64,000 nt of DNA from assembly GCF_002973595.1 (NCBI RefSeq), contig NZ_PVEO01000002.1, forward strand, positions 434,001 through 498,000. Reading direction: 5' to 3'. The notes below the pieces were generated by a model. That model did not search any database. It had not been told where the DNA came from and saw only the letters and a list, made by a program, of their open reading frames with translations. The DNA is from Jejuia pallidilutea. Lineage in GTDB: Bacteria > Bacteroidota > Bacteroidia > Flavobacteriales > Flavobacteriaceae. The translations under genes were made by a program, and so were the position numbers. Positions 19,864-28,642 of this stretch are shown piece after piece (positions within the stretch are counted from its first letter, which is position 1; every line of letters begins with the position of its first letter).

Positions 19864-21175
19864 TAATTAATTTCTTACTTAGTTCTTCAAGAGATACCCC
19901 TTTTGTTTCTGGCATCATGTATTTTACAAACACTAGCTGTAACACCATCATTATTGCAAAAAATGCAAATACAATTCCTGCACCAACAATAGAGAACAAT
20001 GCTGGAACGAAAGAAGGTACAATTGCTGCTAAAACCCAATGTACAGAACTCCCAAACGATTGCCCGGACCCTCGTAAATGATTTGGAAAAATTTCTGAAA
20101 TAAATACCCAAATAACAGTACCTTGACCAATAGCATGAGCCGCAATAAACATGAATAAAAACACTGGCATTGCGCTACCTTCCCAGTTTAAAAAGAAAGC
20201 CGCCGATACTAACGATAAGGATATTATATAACCAAAAGAACAGATATACATAAGTTGCTTTCTACCTAATTTATCTATTAAGAAAACACCTAACAATGTA
20301 AAAAGCATATTTGTTAACCCAACGCCAATACTACTTAGTAGCGCTGTGCTTTCCCCTAGCCCAGCTTCCTCTAAAATTCGGGGCGCATAATATAAAAAAG
20401 CATTAATGCCCGATAATTGGTTAAACGCAGCAATAAAAAAAGCAAGCATTAAAGGCAGTCTATATTTCTTAATAAAAATGGTTTCGTTAGCTACAGTATT
20501 TTTCATTTCCTGTTTAATCTCGTCCATTAATAGTTCTGCATCTGCATTAGGGTTTACAGTTTTAAGTACCTGTTTAGCTTCAGAATTCCTGTATTTAATA
20601 AGTAACCATCTTGGGCTTTTTGGTATGCCCAGAACAAATACAGTGTAAATAACTGCTGGTAAGGCTTCGATACCTACCATCCATCGCCATGCATTGTCCC
20701 CCATGTTGTTAAGCAGATAATTAGATAAGAAGGCAATTAGAATACCAAATACAATATTAAATTGGTAAAGCCCCACAAGTTTTCCGCGATCTTTCGCTGG
20801 AGCTATTTCTGAGATGTAAGCAGGTGCAGCTATTGTTGATGCGCCTACTCCTAGCCCTCCTATAAACCTAAAAAAGGCAAATGTGTAGGGGTCGTTTGCT
20901 AAACAAGATCCTAGTGCAGAAACGGTATATAATATTCCTATCCAAAAAAGTGTTTTTTTACGCCCTAGCTTATTGGTAGGAATTCCACCAAAAATGGCTC
21001 CAATTACTGTTCCCCAAAGCGCCATACCTATAACCACAACACCATGAAAAACATCGGAACTATTCCAAATGGATTGCAATTCCTTTTCTGCTCCTGATAT
21101 AACTACGGTATCAAATCCAAAAAGAAATCCAGCTAATGCAGCTGTAACAGACCAGATTAAAATTTTTTTATCCAT
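19856..21175 (-). CDS. MFS sugar porter, probably fructose importer
   Basis: 439-residue inner-membrane protein with about 12 hydrophobic segments. Sugar-porter signatures are present: GFDTVVISGAE in helix 1, NKLGRKKT in the first cytoplasmic loop, PKSPRWLL after helix 6, IDKLGRKQ in the second half and PETKGVSLEEL at the C terminus. It probably imports monosaccharide released in the periplasm. It is the first structural gene of the fructan locus, and in the B. thetaiotaomicron fructan locus a sugar transporter also sits with the kinase and GH32. Specificity for fructose is inferred from context. Confidence 0.92.
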   Translation of the reverse strand: MDKKILIWSVTAALAGFLFGFDTVVISGAEKELQSIWNSSDVFHGVVVIGMALWGTVIGAIFGGIPTNKLGRKKTLFWIGILYTVSALGSCLANDPYTFAFFRFIGGLGVGASTIAAPAYISEIAPAKDRGKLVGLYQFNIVFGILIAFLSNYLLNNMGDNAWRWMVGIEALPAVIYTVFVLGIPKSPRWLLIKYRNSEAKQVLKTVNPNADAELLMDEIKQEMKNTVANETIFIKKYRLPLMLAFFIAAFNQLSGINAFLYYAPRILEEAGLGESTALLSSIGVGLTNMLFTLLGVFLIDKLGRKQLMYICSFGYIISLSLVSAAFFLNWEGSAMPVFLFMFIAAHAIGQGTVIWVFISEIFPNHLRGSGQSFGSSVHWVLAAIVPSFVPALFSIVGAGIVFAFFAIMMVLQLVFVKYMMPETKGVSLEELSKKLINE

Positions 21176-21289
21176 TATAATATAACCATTTCGTTTAATT
21201 ACTGCAAGTTAGAACCAAGCCCCAGATACTTGTTTTACCAATGTTGCAAAAAGTTTCAAATTTTGTTCAGAAAAACAAATACACTTTAA

Positions 21290-21381
21290 GTAACTGATTT
21301 ACAGTTACATAAATCTGTTTTAGAAGTGTTTTATAATATGCTACTTTTTAAAATTGTTACTTTAATTTTAAAAATTGTTAC
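21290..21381 (-). promoter_or_regulatory. Candidate operator of the fructan regulator
   Basis: The 352-base gap before the transporter holds a perfect inverted repeat GTAACTG-ATTTA-CAGTTAC (21290-21308) and two direct repeats ending AAATTGTTAC (21351-21360 and 21372-21381) exactly 21 bases apart, i.e. two helical turns. The shared core is GTTAC/GTAAC. AraC-type DNA-binding domains, as carried by the adjacent sensor, commonly bind such direct repeats. No clean TAnnTTTG box was seen in this gap. Confidence 0.5.
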
Positions 21382-21527
21382 CTAAAGTTTGAATGAAAAA
21401 GAAGATTCTGTTTAAAAATTGACACGTCTGTTTTATTAAAAAAACAAAATAGACCACCAAAAAATACAGAACACTTAAAAAAGCAACCTAAAAACTAAGA
21501 ATAAAACAATGCGTTTTTAGCTTTTTT

Positions 21528-24260
21528 TTATTTGTTACTTCTGTAAGCCTTGGGTGTTTTGCTATACTTATTTTTAAAACTTGTGGAAAAATAACTAGGT
21601 GAAGAAAAACCAGTTGCATAGGCAACTTCTGAAATAGTTAGGGTTGTTTCATTAAGTAAAACTTTTGCTTTTTCTAGTCTTATATTCTGAATATAATCGC
21701 TTATACTTATTCCAGAAATAGCTTTCATTTTTCTGTATAGCTGTATTCTTGAAATATTTAACTCATCGGCCAATTGCTCTACAGAAAAATTAGAATTATC
21801 TAAGTTGTTGTTTATAAGCTCATTGATGTTAGAAATAAAATTTTGCTCAAAAGGTCCAAAATTGTCTTCACTATTATCTAATCTATAAATATTATTAACG
21901 TAGTAATAACGCAGCTTCTCCCTATTATAAAGTAAGGACTTAATAGATTGTAAAAGTATAGCATAGCTAAAAGGCTTTGTTAAGTAAAGGTCTGCACCAG
22001 ATTGTAATCCTTGAATATAAGACTCTTTACTACTTTGTGCCGTAAGAATTATGGTTGGAATGTGCGATGTTCTTAAATCGTTTTTTAGTGTTTTACATAT
22101 ATCGAAACCACTTTTTTCTGGTAAATTAACATCACAAACAATAATATCGGGAATATGCTCTAGGGCTTTATCTATAGCATCTGTCCCATCTGAAGTATAC
22201 ACCAAGTAATCTGCTGCTAGTTTCCCTTTTAAATAGGTAACTAAATCTAAATTGTCTTCAATAATTAAAATAGAATAGTGTTCTTCGTTATCTTTAGTTT
22301 CGGTTTCAGTAAAATTTCCTTCATGGTAATCAACATCATCCGTATACCTAATTAGGGAATCGTCTACCATATCTGGCTCGTAAATAATTTCTTCAGACTT
22401 TAAGTGGTCGCTCCCCTTATGAAGAGTTACAATAAATTCTGTTCCGTGTTTAGAATGTACATTTAAAGCTCCTTTATGAAGTTCTACAAACTCTTTGGAA
22501 AGAAACAACCCTATACCCGAACTAGATTGATTGTTATTAGAGCCTTGGTAAAAGGCTTTAAACACGCTATTTAATTCTTTGTTGGGAATACCAATACCAG
22601 AATCTTTAAAGTGAATATTTACCGTATCTTTTTCAGGGTTATCCACAATATTCATACTAATAGTACCATTATTTGGCGTAAATTTAAATGCATTAGAAAG
22701 CAGGTTAAAATATACCTTATCTATAAGGTCTCTATCGAGGTAAATTTTTAAATCCTTATTATTTGCATGTAACGAGAAGTTAATATTTCGTTTTTCGGCC
22801 TCTCGTTCAAAATCTTTGAAAATATGATTTGAAAATTCATAAAGATTAACTTCGGAAGCTTTTAATATGAACTTACGGTCTTCTATCTTTCTAAAGTCTA
22901 GCAATTGATTGATTAACCGCAATAACCTTTTGGAGTTGTTGTAAATTAAAGCCACATCTCTAGAAAGTTTGGTTTCCTTTATGGCTTTATTTTCAAACAT
23001 AGATTCTACCGAAGATAATATTAGCGTTATTGGTGTTTTAAACTCGTGCGATAAGCCCGTAAAAAAATTAGTTTTTGCTTCATTGCTTTTTTTAACCTCT
23101 TTGGCAATACTTTTTATTTGATTTCTTTGAACGGTTATTTTTTTATTCTGAAGCTCTAGGGTACGCTTTTTCTTGTTTAGTTTGTATTGGGAAAAAATAC
23201 TGTAAGCCGCAAGTAAAATACTTATAATTAAAAGTCCTGCTAGCCATTTTAAAATATTAGACTGTGTTGAATAGGTATTCTCTAATTCCCGAATAACGTT
23301 TTGTTGCTTTTCTATATCAATTTGGTGCTTATTAATTCTTTCATATTGCTTTTCCATTATTTTTGCATTCCTGTAATCTATTACAGTTGTGTTTAAGATA
23401 TTCTCTTTGAGAACCGTTTCATCCTGCAAAATTTTCATGGCTATTTTTATGGCTTCATCGCCACCTGTAGGATACAATATTGTTGCTGCCAAAATTCCTT
23501 TTTGCACCAACTGAATACCATTATCTAAACCGCTTAAACCGTCTACACCTATAAAATTAATGCGCTTTTCTACGCCTTTTTCCTTTGCAACTTTCCAAGC
23601 ATCATAAGCAATATTATCGTTAAATGCATACACATAATCTATTGGGGTTTTATGTATAGAATCCAATATTTGTGATACACGCTCAAAATCTTCAACATCA
23701 AAGCTATAGGGAACTTTTATATTGGGCTCATTATCAACCACCTCATGAAACCCAAGGTGTCTTCCCATTTTAGGAAAAGCATTACCACTACCTCTTATTT
23801 CAAGAACATTAGCATTATTTGTACTTGAAGAAGCTATAAAATATCCCGCGTTACGGCCAACCTCCATATTATCAGCCCCTACAAAAGCAGTGTATTTATC
23901 TGTATTAATTTTTCGGTCTACGATAATTATAGGAATGCCTTTATTAAAAGCTGTTTCTATAATCTCAACAAGAGGATCGGATTGTGCTGGAGAAATAATT
24001 ATCACATCAAAATCATTGTTTATCATGAATTGAATGTGCGATTTTTGCGCCTCTATATCTCCGTTGGCCTGAAAAATAGTTAACTCTAGTTCTGGATGTA
24101 ATGATGCCTCTACCATCATTTCATAGTCCATGGCTTTACGGTAATCGTCTTTACTAATACACTGCGAGAAGCCTACTTTATGTTTTTCGGTGTTTTGTTT
24201 TGTACACGATAAAAAACATAGAGCCAATACTATAAATAAGAGTACGTTTTTTTTAATCAT
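21528..24260 (-). CDS. Hybrid two-component sensor-regulator with periplasmic sugar-binding domain
   Basis: 910 residues combining a whole signalling pathway. The N terminus (signal, Cys19 in CFLSCTK) leads to a periplasmic-binding-protein type 1 sensor (about 28-300, VIIISPAQSDPL and IPIIIVDRKIN), a coiled coil (about 305-335) and one membrane helix (about 338-357). Then come a histidine kinase with phospho-acceptor His405 in TGLSHEFKTP, an ATPase domain with DSGIGIPNKEL and SSGIGLFLSKEF, a receiver domain with IIVCDVNLPEKSG, and a C-terminal AraC HTH (about 800-910). The same architecture occurs in BT1754, which senses fructose directly. A TATTTTTG box 38 bases upstream (24298-24305, minus strand) is a possible promoter. 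It most likely activates the locus downstream. Confidence 0.94.
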   Translation of the reverse strand: MIKKNVLLFIVLALCFLSCTKQNTEKHKVGFSQCISKDDYRKAMDYEMMVEASLHPELELTIFQANGDIEAQKSHIQFMINNDFDVIIISPAQSDPLVEIIETAFNKGIPIIIVDRKINTDKYTAFVGADNMEVGRNAGYFIASSSTNNANVLEIRGSGNAFPKMGRHLGFHEVVDNEPNIKVPYSFDVEDFERVSQILDSIHKTPIDYVYAFNDNIAYDAWKVAKEKGVEKRINFIGVDGLSGLDNGIQLVQKGILAATILYPTGGDEAIKIAMKILQDETVLKENILNTTVIDYRNAKIMEKQYERINKHQIDIEKQQNVIRELENTYSTQSNILKWLAGLLIISILLAAYSIFSQYKLNKKKRTLELQNKKITVQRNQIKSIAKEVKKSNEAKTNFFTGLSHEFKTPITLILSSVESMFENKAIKETKLSRDVALIYNNSKRLLRLINQLLDFRKIEDRKFILKASEVNLYEFSNHIFKDFEREAEKRNINFSLHANNKDLKIYLDRDLIDKVYFNLLSNAFKFTPNNGTISMNIVDNPEKDTVNIHFKDSGIGIPNKELNSVFKAFYQGSNNNQSSSGIGLFLSKEFVELHKGALNVHSKHGTEFIVTLHKGSDHLKSEEIIYEPDMVDDSLIRYTDDVDYHEGNFTETETKDNEEHYSILIIEDNLDLVTYLKGKLAADYLVYTSDGTDAIDKALEHIPDIIVCDVNLPEKSGFDICKTLKNDLRTSHIPTIILTAQSSKESYIQGLQSGADLYLTKPFSYAILLQSIKSLLYNREKLRYYYVNNIYRLDNSEDNFGPFEQNFISNINELINNNLDNSNFSVEQLADELNISRIQLYRKMKAISGISISDYIQNIRLEKAKVLLNETTLTISEVAYATGFSSPSYFSTSFKNKYSKTPKAYRSNK

Positions 24261-24938
24261 TAAATGCTAAAGTGAGATTATGGAAAAAAGTAATGTACAA
24301 AAATAGCTTAAATAACTCTTTTGCGAAAACATTTTATTAGTGCTATTTATGTTGAAAAATTATATTTCACTAAGAAAATATGACTTACAATCTGCAAAAA
24401 ATATACCTCTTAAGCGAATAAAATTTATATGTTTTATTGTATTCTTTTAACAAATGTAAAAATAACAAACATTAGGTTTCAACAAAACTGTAACCAAAAT
24501 ACGTTACAACTCTACTCATCTATACAAAACCACTTTTTAACAACAGGTATATGGTATTTATCTAAAAATTAAAATAGCGCGCTTTACTTTTATGTAATTT
24601 TGTTTTTTTTTACCTATTGAAGCATACAGTACACCCCAAAAACCAGTTGAACTAAAAAAATTAAAGTAAATAAACAATGTATTTATAATTCTATAAAGCC
24701 CTACCCAAAGCCCTAAACCCAATTATATACATTATTTTTAATGGAATTGAACAAAATGTTATACATAACCTAATTATAGTTGGTATGCTTTATTTTTAAT
24801 TTCCAGATATAACCGCTACAACGTTAAAAATATCGTTCCAATTCAAGGCTTAGTTCTAGTTACTATCGTTTACGTAAAAATCATATTAAATTTCTAAAAA
24901 TTCCTTTTTTCAAATCAAAACTCAAATATTTTACACTT
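24261..24938. other. Divergent intergenic region
   Basis: 678 AT-rich bases between the hybrid sensor (minus) and the T9SS-type gene (plus). A minus-strand TATTTTTG at 24298-24305 fits a -7 box for the sensor, though no good -33 element was seen. A plus-strand TAATTTTG at 24595-24602 fits the consensus but lies more than 300 bases before the next gene. No ORF or RNA gene was recognised. Confidence 0.35.
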
Positions 24939-25460
24939 ATGAAACAAACCTATTTTAAAACCCAAAAAAATATAGGGTTAAAGTTAAAAAGCTTTAGTTG
25001 CATAGCTTTAATTATGGCGGTTGGCCTTTTTAATATCAATGCCCAAGAATCGCTAAATACCACTGGTGGTGATATTTCTAATTTTAACGGTAGTGTAAAT
25101 TACTCTGTTGGCCAAGTATTTTACAGTACTATAACTACTGGTAATGGCAGTGTGTCGCAAGGGGTGCAATACGCATTTAATCTTAAAACCTTAACAGGCA
25201 ATTCGTTTCGTGTACAACTCGATGTTATGGTGTTTCCCAACCCTACCACATCTCAAGTAAACCTTAAAACAAAAATGACAAACGTTAATGCGCTGCGTTA
25301 TGAACTGTACGACGTTATGGGACGTAAAATAATGGAAAAAACCATAACTAACGAAACAACTATAATAAACATGGAGGCTTTAGATATAGCTACATACCAA
25401 CTTAATGTTGTTGGAGCTAACTATGAACTTTTAAAATCTTTTAAAATCATTAAAAACTAA
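24939..25460 (+). CDS. Small secreted protein with T9SS C-terminal sorting domain
   Basis: 173 residues. After a long signal region (1-35, ending NINAQES) comes a short mature part (about 36-85) with the SVGQVFYSTITTGNGSVSQG pattern seen in other short flavobacterial T9SS cargo. The type A sorting domain (about 92-173) has VFPNPTTSQVNLK, YELYDVMGRKI and the terminal LLKSFKIIKN. The sorting domain directs export across the outer membrane by the type IX system and surface attachment. It is followed after five bases by the next gene, so they probably share a transcript. Cargo function unknown. Confidence 0.8.
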   Translation: MKQTYFKTQKNIGLKLKSFSCIALIMAVGLFNINAQESLNTTGGDISNFNGSVNYSVGQVFYSTITTGNGSVSQGVQYAFNLKTLTGNSFRVQLDVMVFPNPTTSQVNLKTKMTNVNALRYELYDVMGRKIMEKTITNETTIINMEALDIATYQLNVVGANYELLKSFKIIKN

Positions 25461-25465
25461 TTAGA

Positions 25466-27106
25466 ATGAAAAACAACAACAACCTACTTTTATTTTTTTT
25501 AAGCATACTATTTACCACACAAATATTTACTCAAACCCCAGAAAAATTAAGTTACCAAGCCGTAATACGTAATGCCAACCAAGAGTTGGTAACAGAAACT
25601 AATGTTGGTGTGCAAATAAGTATTTTACAAGGTACTGCTACTGGCAATAGTGTATACACAGAAACCCACACTGCAACCACCAATACCAATGGTTTGTTAA
25701 GCATTGCTATTGGTAACGGAACAACTACCGATAATTTTGCTACCATAGATTGGAGCCAAGGCCCGTATTTTATAAAAACCGAAACCGACCCTACAGGCTA
25801 CAGCAATTACACCATAACAGGCACTAGCCAATTGCTAAGTGTGCCGTTTGCACTTCATGCTAAAACGGTAGCCTCTATAAGTACACAAGACGAGGTGAAC
25901 CTTAGCAATTTATCGGGCACAAATACTGGCGATCAAGATATTTCTGGGATTGCTACAAATGCAGATGCAATTCTTGTTAATTCGAATAGTATTTCAGCTA
26001 ACAGTACCAAAATTACTGAAGCGAATACCGAAATTATAACTGTAAAATCAGAAGTTACCTCTAATACATCAACAATTGCTTCACTAAATACAACCATTAC
26101 CAACCTACAAACTACCATAAACAATATGGTGCAAATACCAGCTGGCACCAAAAAAGGTGATTTACTAACTTGGAATGGCAGTGCTTGGGAGTTGTTGCCT
26201 GTTGGAGATAGTTCGAGCATACTCTCTGTTAGTGAAGGCGTGCCTAGTTGGTCTAATAGCGTTATTTCCGATAATAATTTGGTAGCATTCGGTTATGAAA
26301 GTGTTTATAATGAGTTATCAGTAGAAATGCGACAGATTTATAAAAATGAATTAGAAATTGAAGTTAAAACAAAAAGGAGAGAATACCAATTAGACCCCAA
26401 TGTTACTTCGTTAGCATTATTGTATTCTACCAGTTCAAACCCAATTCCATCTAATTCTGAGGTCTCAAGTATAAATTTAGCTGAATTTAACAATCCTGAT
26501 TCCGATAGGATTCAATTAAATCTAACGAATTTAAAAAGCGATACCCGTTATTATTTTCGTTTGATCATAAATGATAAATTTATTTCTCCTAATGCAGATA
26601 TTATATCTAGCACAACTCACCCTAAAGAAATTGGAGACACTCACGCAGGAGGTATTATTACTTACATAGCACAGCCTTATAATGATGACTATATAGAAAA
26701 TCAATTTCATGGCTATGTTGCTGCAACCGAAGATATTGGCGTTTCTGCACCTTGGGGATGTGCAGGTACAAGTATCTCGAATATGATTACTGGTGGTTCT
26801 CATAGTAGCACTAAATCACAAAATACGGCTCTACTTGCAGGATGTACTACAAGTGGTATTGCAGCTAAAATTTGTGCAGATTGGACGTTTAACGGGTATT
26901 CAGATTGGTTATTGCCATCTAAAGACCTGCTTAGCTCATTTAGAGATGGTAGGGTTAAAGATAAATTTACGTTTTCAAATGAGTTTTATTGGTCTGTTAC
27001 ACCGGTTTCAAATGATTTAGCATGGGCATCAAACCCAACTACTGGGAAGTTTGAAAAACTTTCTAAGAGCAATAGTTACCGTATTAGAGCAGTAAGAAAG
27101 TTTTAA
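25466..27106 (+). CDS. Secreted protein with repeated N-terminal module, coiled coil and DUF1566-like domain
   Basis: 546 residues. A signal peptide (1-22) precedes a conserved module (about 28-135, SYQAVIRNANQELVTE to SVPFALHAK) common in flavobacterial surface proteins. A coiled-coil region (about 145-215) rich in Asn, Ser and Thr follows, then a Fn3-like segment (about 280-375, SDTRYYFRLIIND). The C-terminal domain (about 385-546), HAGGIITYIAQ through WTFNGYSDWLLPSKD and YWSVTPVSND, resembles DUF1566/Lcl C-type lectin-like domains. The architecture suggests a trimeric or fibrous surface protein with a terminal head. The N-terminal module is nearly identical to that of the downstream gene. 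Confidence 0.7.
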   Translation: MKNNNNLLLFFLSILFTTQIFTQTPEKLSYQAVIRNANQELVTETNVGVQISILQGTATGNSVYTETHTATTNTNGLLSIAIGNGTTTDNFATIDWSQGPYFIKTETDPTGYSNYTITGTSQLLSVPFALHAKTVASISTQDEVNLSNLSGTNTGDQDISGIATNADAILVNSNSISANSTKITEANTEIITVKSEVTSNTSTIASLNTTITNLQTTINNMVQIPAGTKKGDLLTWNGSAWELLPVGDSSSILSVSEGVPSWSNSVISDNNLVAFGYESVYNELSVEMRQIYKNELEIEVKTKRREYQLDPNVTSLALLYSTSSNPIPSNSEVSSINLAEFNNPDSDRIQLNLTNLKSDTRYYFRLIINDKFISPNADIISSTTHPKEIGDTHAGGIITYIAQPYNDDYIENQFHGYVAATEDIGVSAPWGCAGTSISNMITGGSHSSTKSQNTALLAGCTTSGIAAKICADWTFNGYSDWLLPSKDLLSSFRDGRVKDKFTFSNEFYWSVTPVSNDLAWASNPTTGKFEKLSKSNSYRIRAVRKF

Positions 27107-27127
27107 TTTCTTTCGGTAAAAATTTTA

Positions 27128-27162
27128 AACAACCTTATAGATTAATAGTCTATAAGGTTGTT
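27128..27162. terminator. Perfect 14-bp hairpin between two surface-protein genes
   Basis: AACAACCTTATAGA (27128-27141) and TCTATAAGGTTGTT (27149-27162) are exact inverted repeats with a 7-base loop, starting 22 bases after the upstream stop codon. No T run follows on the plus strand. Termination or transcript processing is likely. Confidence 0.6.
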
Positions 27163-27187
27163 GCTAAAAAATAACAACATATTTCCT

Positions 27188-28291
27188 ATGAAAAAGTTAT
27201 TCCCTCTTTTTATTTTTGTGCTTACTTCGATTTATAGTTTCTCTCAAGCTCCCGAAAGCATAAGTTACCAGGCTGTAATACGCAATGCCAACCAAGAGTT
27301 GGTAACAGAAGCTTCTGTTGGTGTACAAATAAGTATTTTACAAGGTACTGCTACTGGCAATAGTGTATACACAGAAACCCACACGGCAACCACCAATGCC
27401 AATGGCTTGTTAAGCATTGCTATTGGTAACGGAACTACTACCGATAATTTTGCTACCATAGATTGGAGCCAAGGTCCGTATTTTATAAAAACCGAAACCG
27501 ACCCTACAGGCGGCAGCAATTATACCATAACAGGTACTAGCCAATTGCTAAGTGTGCCTTTTGCGTTGCATGCTAAAACGAGTGAAAGTCAATTACCAGG
27601 GCCTAAAGGAGAAAAAGGTGCTCCGGGTATAGACGGTAAAAATGGTAAAGATGGAGAAAACGGACTTAGTACCTACCAAATATGGTTAAATTTAGGAAAT
27701 ACCGGTACTGAAACCGATTTTATAAATTCGTTAAAAGGACCACAAGGACCACAAGGAGTAGAAGGTCCAGAAGGACCAACAGCACAAGTGCACCTTACAC
27801 AAGCGTTTATACCGTTGCACCCAGACAGTACCGAAAGACTAAGTTTAGCTTTTGTTACAGCGGCTACAGGTCCGAGTAGTTATTCGGAAGGCGCCTCCCC
27901 ACCAGAGCAAGTATATGATTACGATATTTTAGATTCTGATGGACATTCTATTTTTACCGATGATGTTGCCCTTAAATCGCCTGATAATGCAAAAAGGTTT
28001 CGTGAAGATGAAACTAATTTAAGAATTGCACCAGAATCTTATAGCGTAGTGATTATAGGAAGCTCTGAAGAAGAACCTGTGGCACCAGCTAGAGTAGATA
28101 TTTGGGTAAGTGATATAGTATCAGATATAGAAAGTATTGTTTTCTCAAGGATTCTGTACCAGTTTTCATGGTCGGCATCCAAAGAATGGATATTCGAGCG
28201 TTGGAGAGAAAATGGAGGTAGCTATATAGGTCTTAATTACCCTAAGGGCATTCCGCTTTTAATTAATACAAACCATACTTTTAAACCCTAA
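27188..28291 (+). CDS. Secreted protein with shared N-terminal module and collagen-like repeats
   Basis: 367 residues starting at the ATG 27188. A TTG at 27158 is in frame but lies inside the terminator hairpin and would spoil the signal peptide. After the signal (1-20) comes the same module as in the upstream gene (about 26-131), then Gly-X-Y collagen-like repeats (GPKGEKGAPGIDGKNGKDG and GPQGPQGVEGPEGP) interrupted by an unrelated 30-residue segment YQIWLNLGNTGTETDF. The C-terminal 160 residues match no family I recognise. Collagen-like stretches in bacteria usually form trimeric stalks. Function unknown; surface or extracellular location inferred. Confidence 0.72.
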   Translation: MKKLFPLFIFVLTSIYSFSQAPESISYQAVIRNANQELVTEASVGVQISILQGTATGNSVYTETHTATTNANGLLSIAIGNGTTTDNFATIDWSQGPYFIKTETDPTGGSNYTITGTSQLLSVPFALHAKTSESQLPGPKGEKGAPGIDGKNGKDGENGLSTYQIWLNLGNTGTETDFINSLKGPQGPQGVEGPEGPTAQVHLTQAFIPLHPDSTERLSLAFVTAATGPSSYSEGASPPEQVYDYDILDSDGHSIFTDDVALKSPDNAKRFREDETNLRIAPESYSVVIIGSSEEEPVAPARVDIWVSDIVSDIESIVFSRILYQFSWSASKEWIFERWRENGGSYIGLNYPKGIPLLINTNHTFKP

Positions 28292-28642
28292 TATACATAA
28301 CTATTACCACACCAGTATGTGGTGTCGCATTATTTATATCCGCTTTAATCAATGTAAAAAATCATTAGTGCGGATACAGTAGTTATTGTGGGGGTTTTAT
28401 AAATTATAAACCAGTTTTAGCATAAAAACTTTTAACCGATGGAACTTTACATAGCCCTTAGCCTAATTTAAAACGCTTCCTAACTACAAATACGGTTTAT
28501 GTATCGAAAAACCAAACTGTATACTTTGTTTTTGTACATATTAGAAAGAAATTTTGCAAAATCACAAAACCTGTAATATAATTAATATTATGTGTCCGCT
28601 CACGTACAAGCCCAATAAGAATAAAAGTGTTTTATATGGTAA
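28292..28642. other. Convergent intergenic region with stem-loop
   Basis: 351 bases between the 3' ends of the collagen-like gene and the AraC/TPR regulator. TATCCGC (28337-28343) pairs with GCGGATA (28370-28376) and may serve as a terminator for the plus-strand gene. A second short palindrome, GGTTT...AAACC, lies near 28395-28415. No gene seen. Confidence 0.4.

Noticed and set aside
24595-24602. TAATTTTG as promoter of the T9SS-type gene
   Set aside because: It matches the -7 consensus but lies over 330 bases upstream and has no -33 element.
27158-27187. TTG start extending the collagen-like protein by ten residues
   Set aside because: The codon lies within a terminator hairpin and the extension disrupts the signal peptide; the ATG at 27188 is better.
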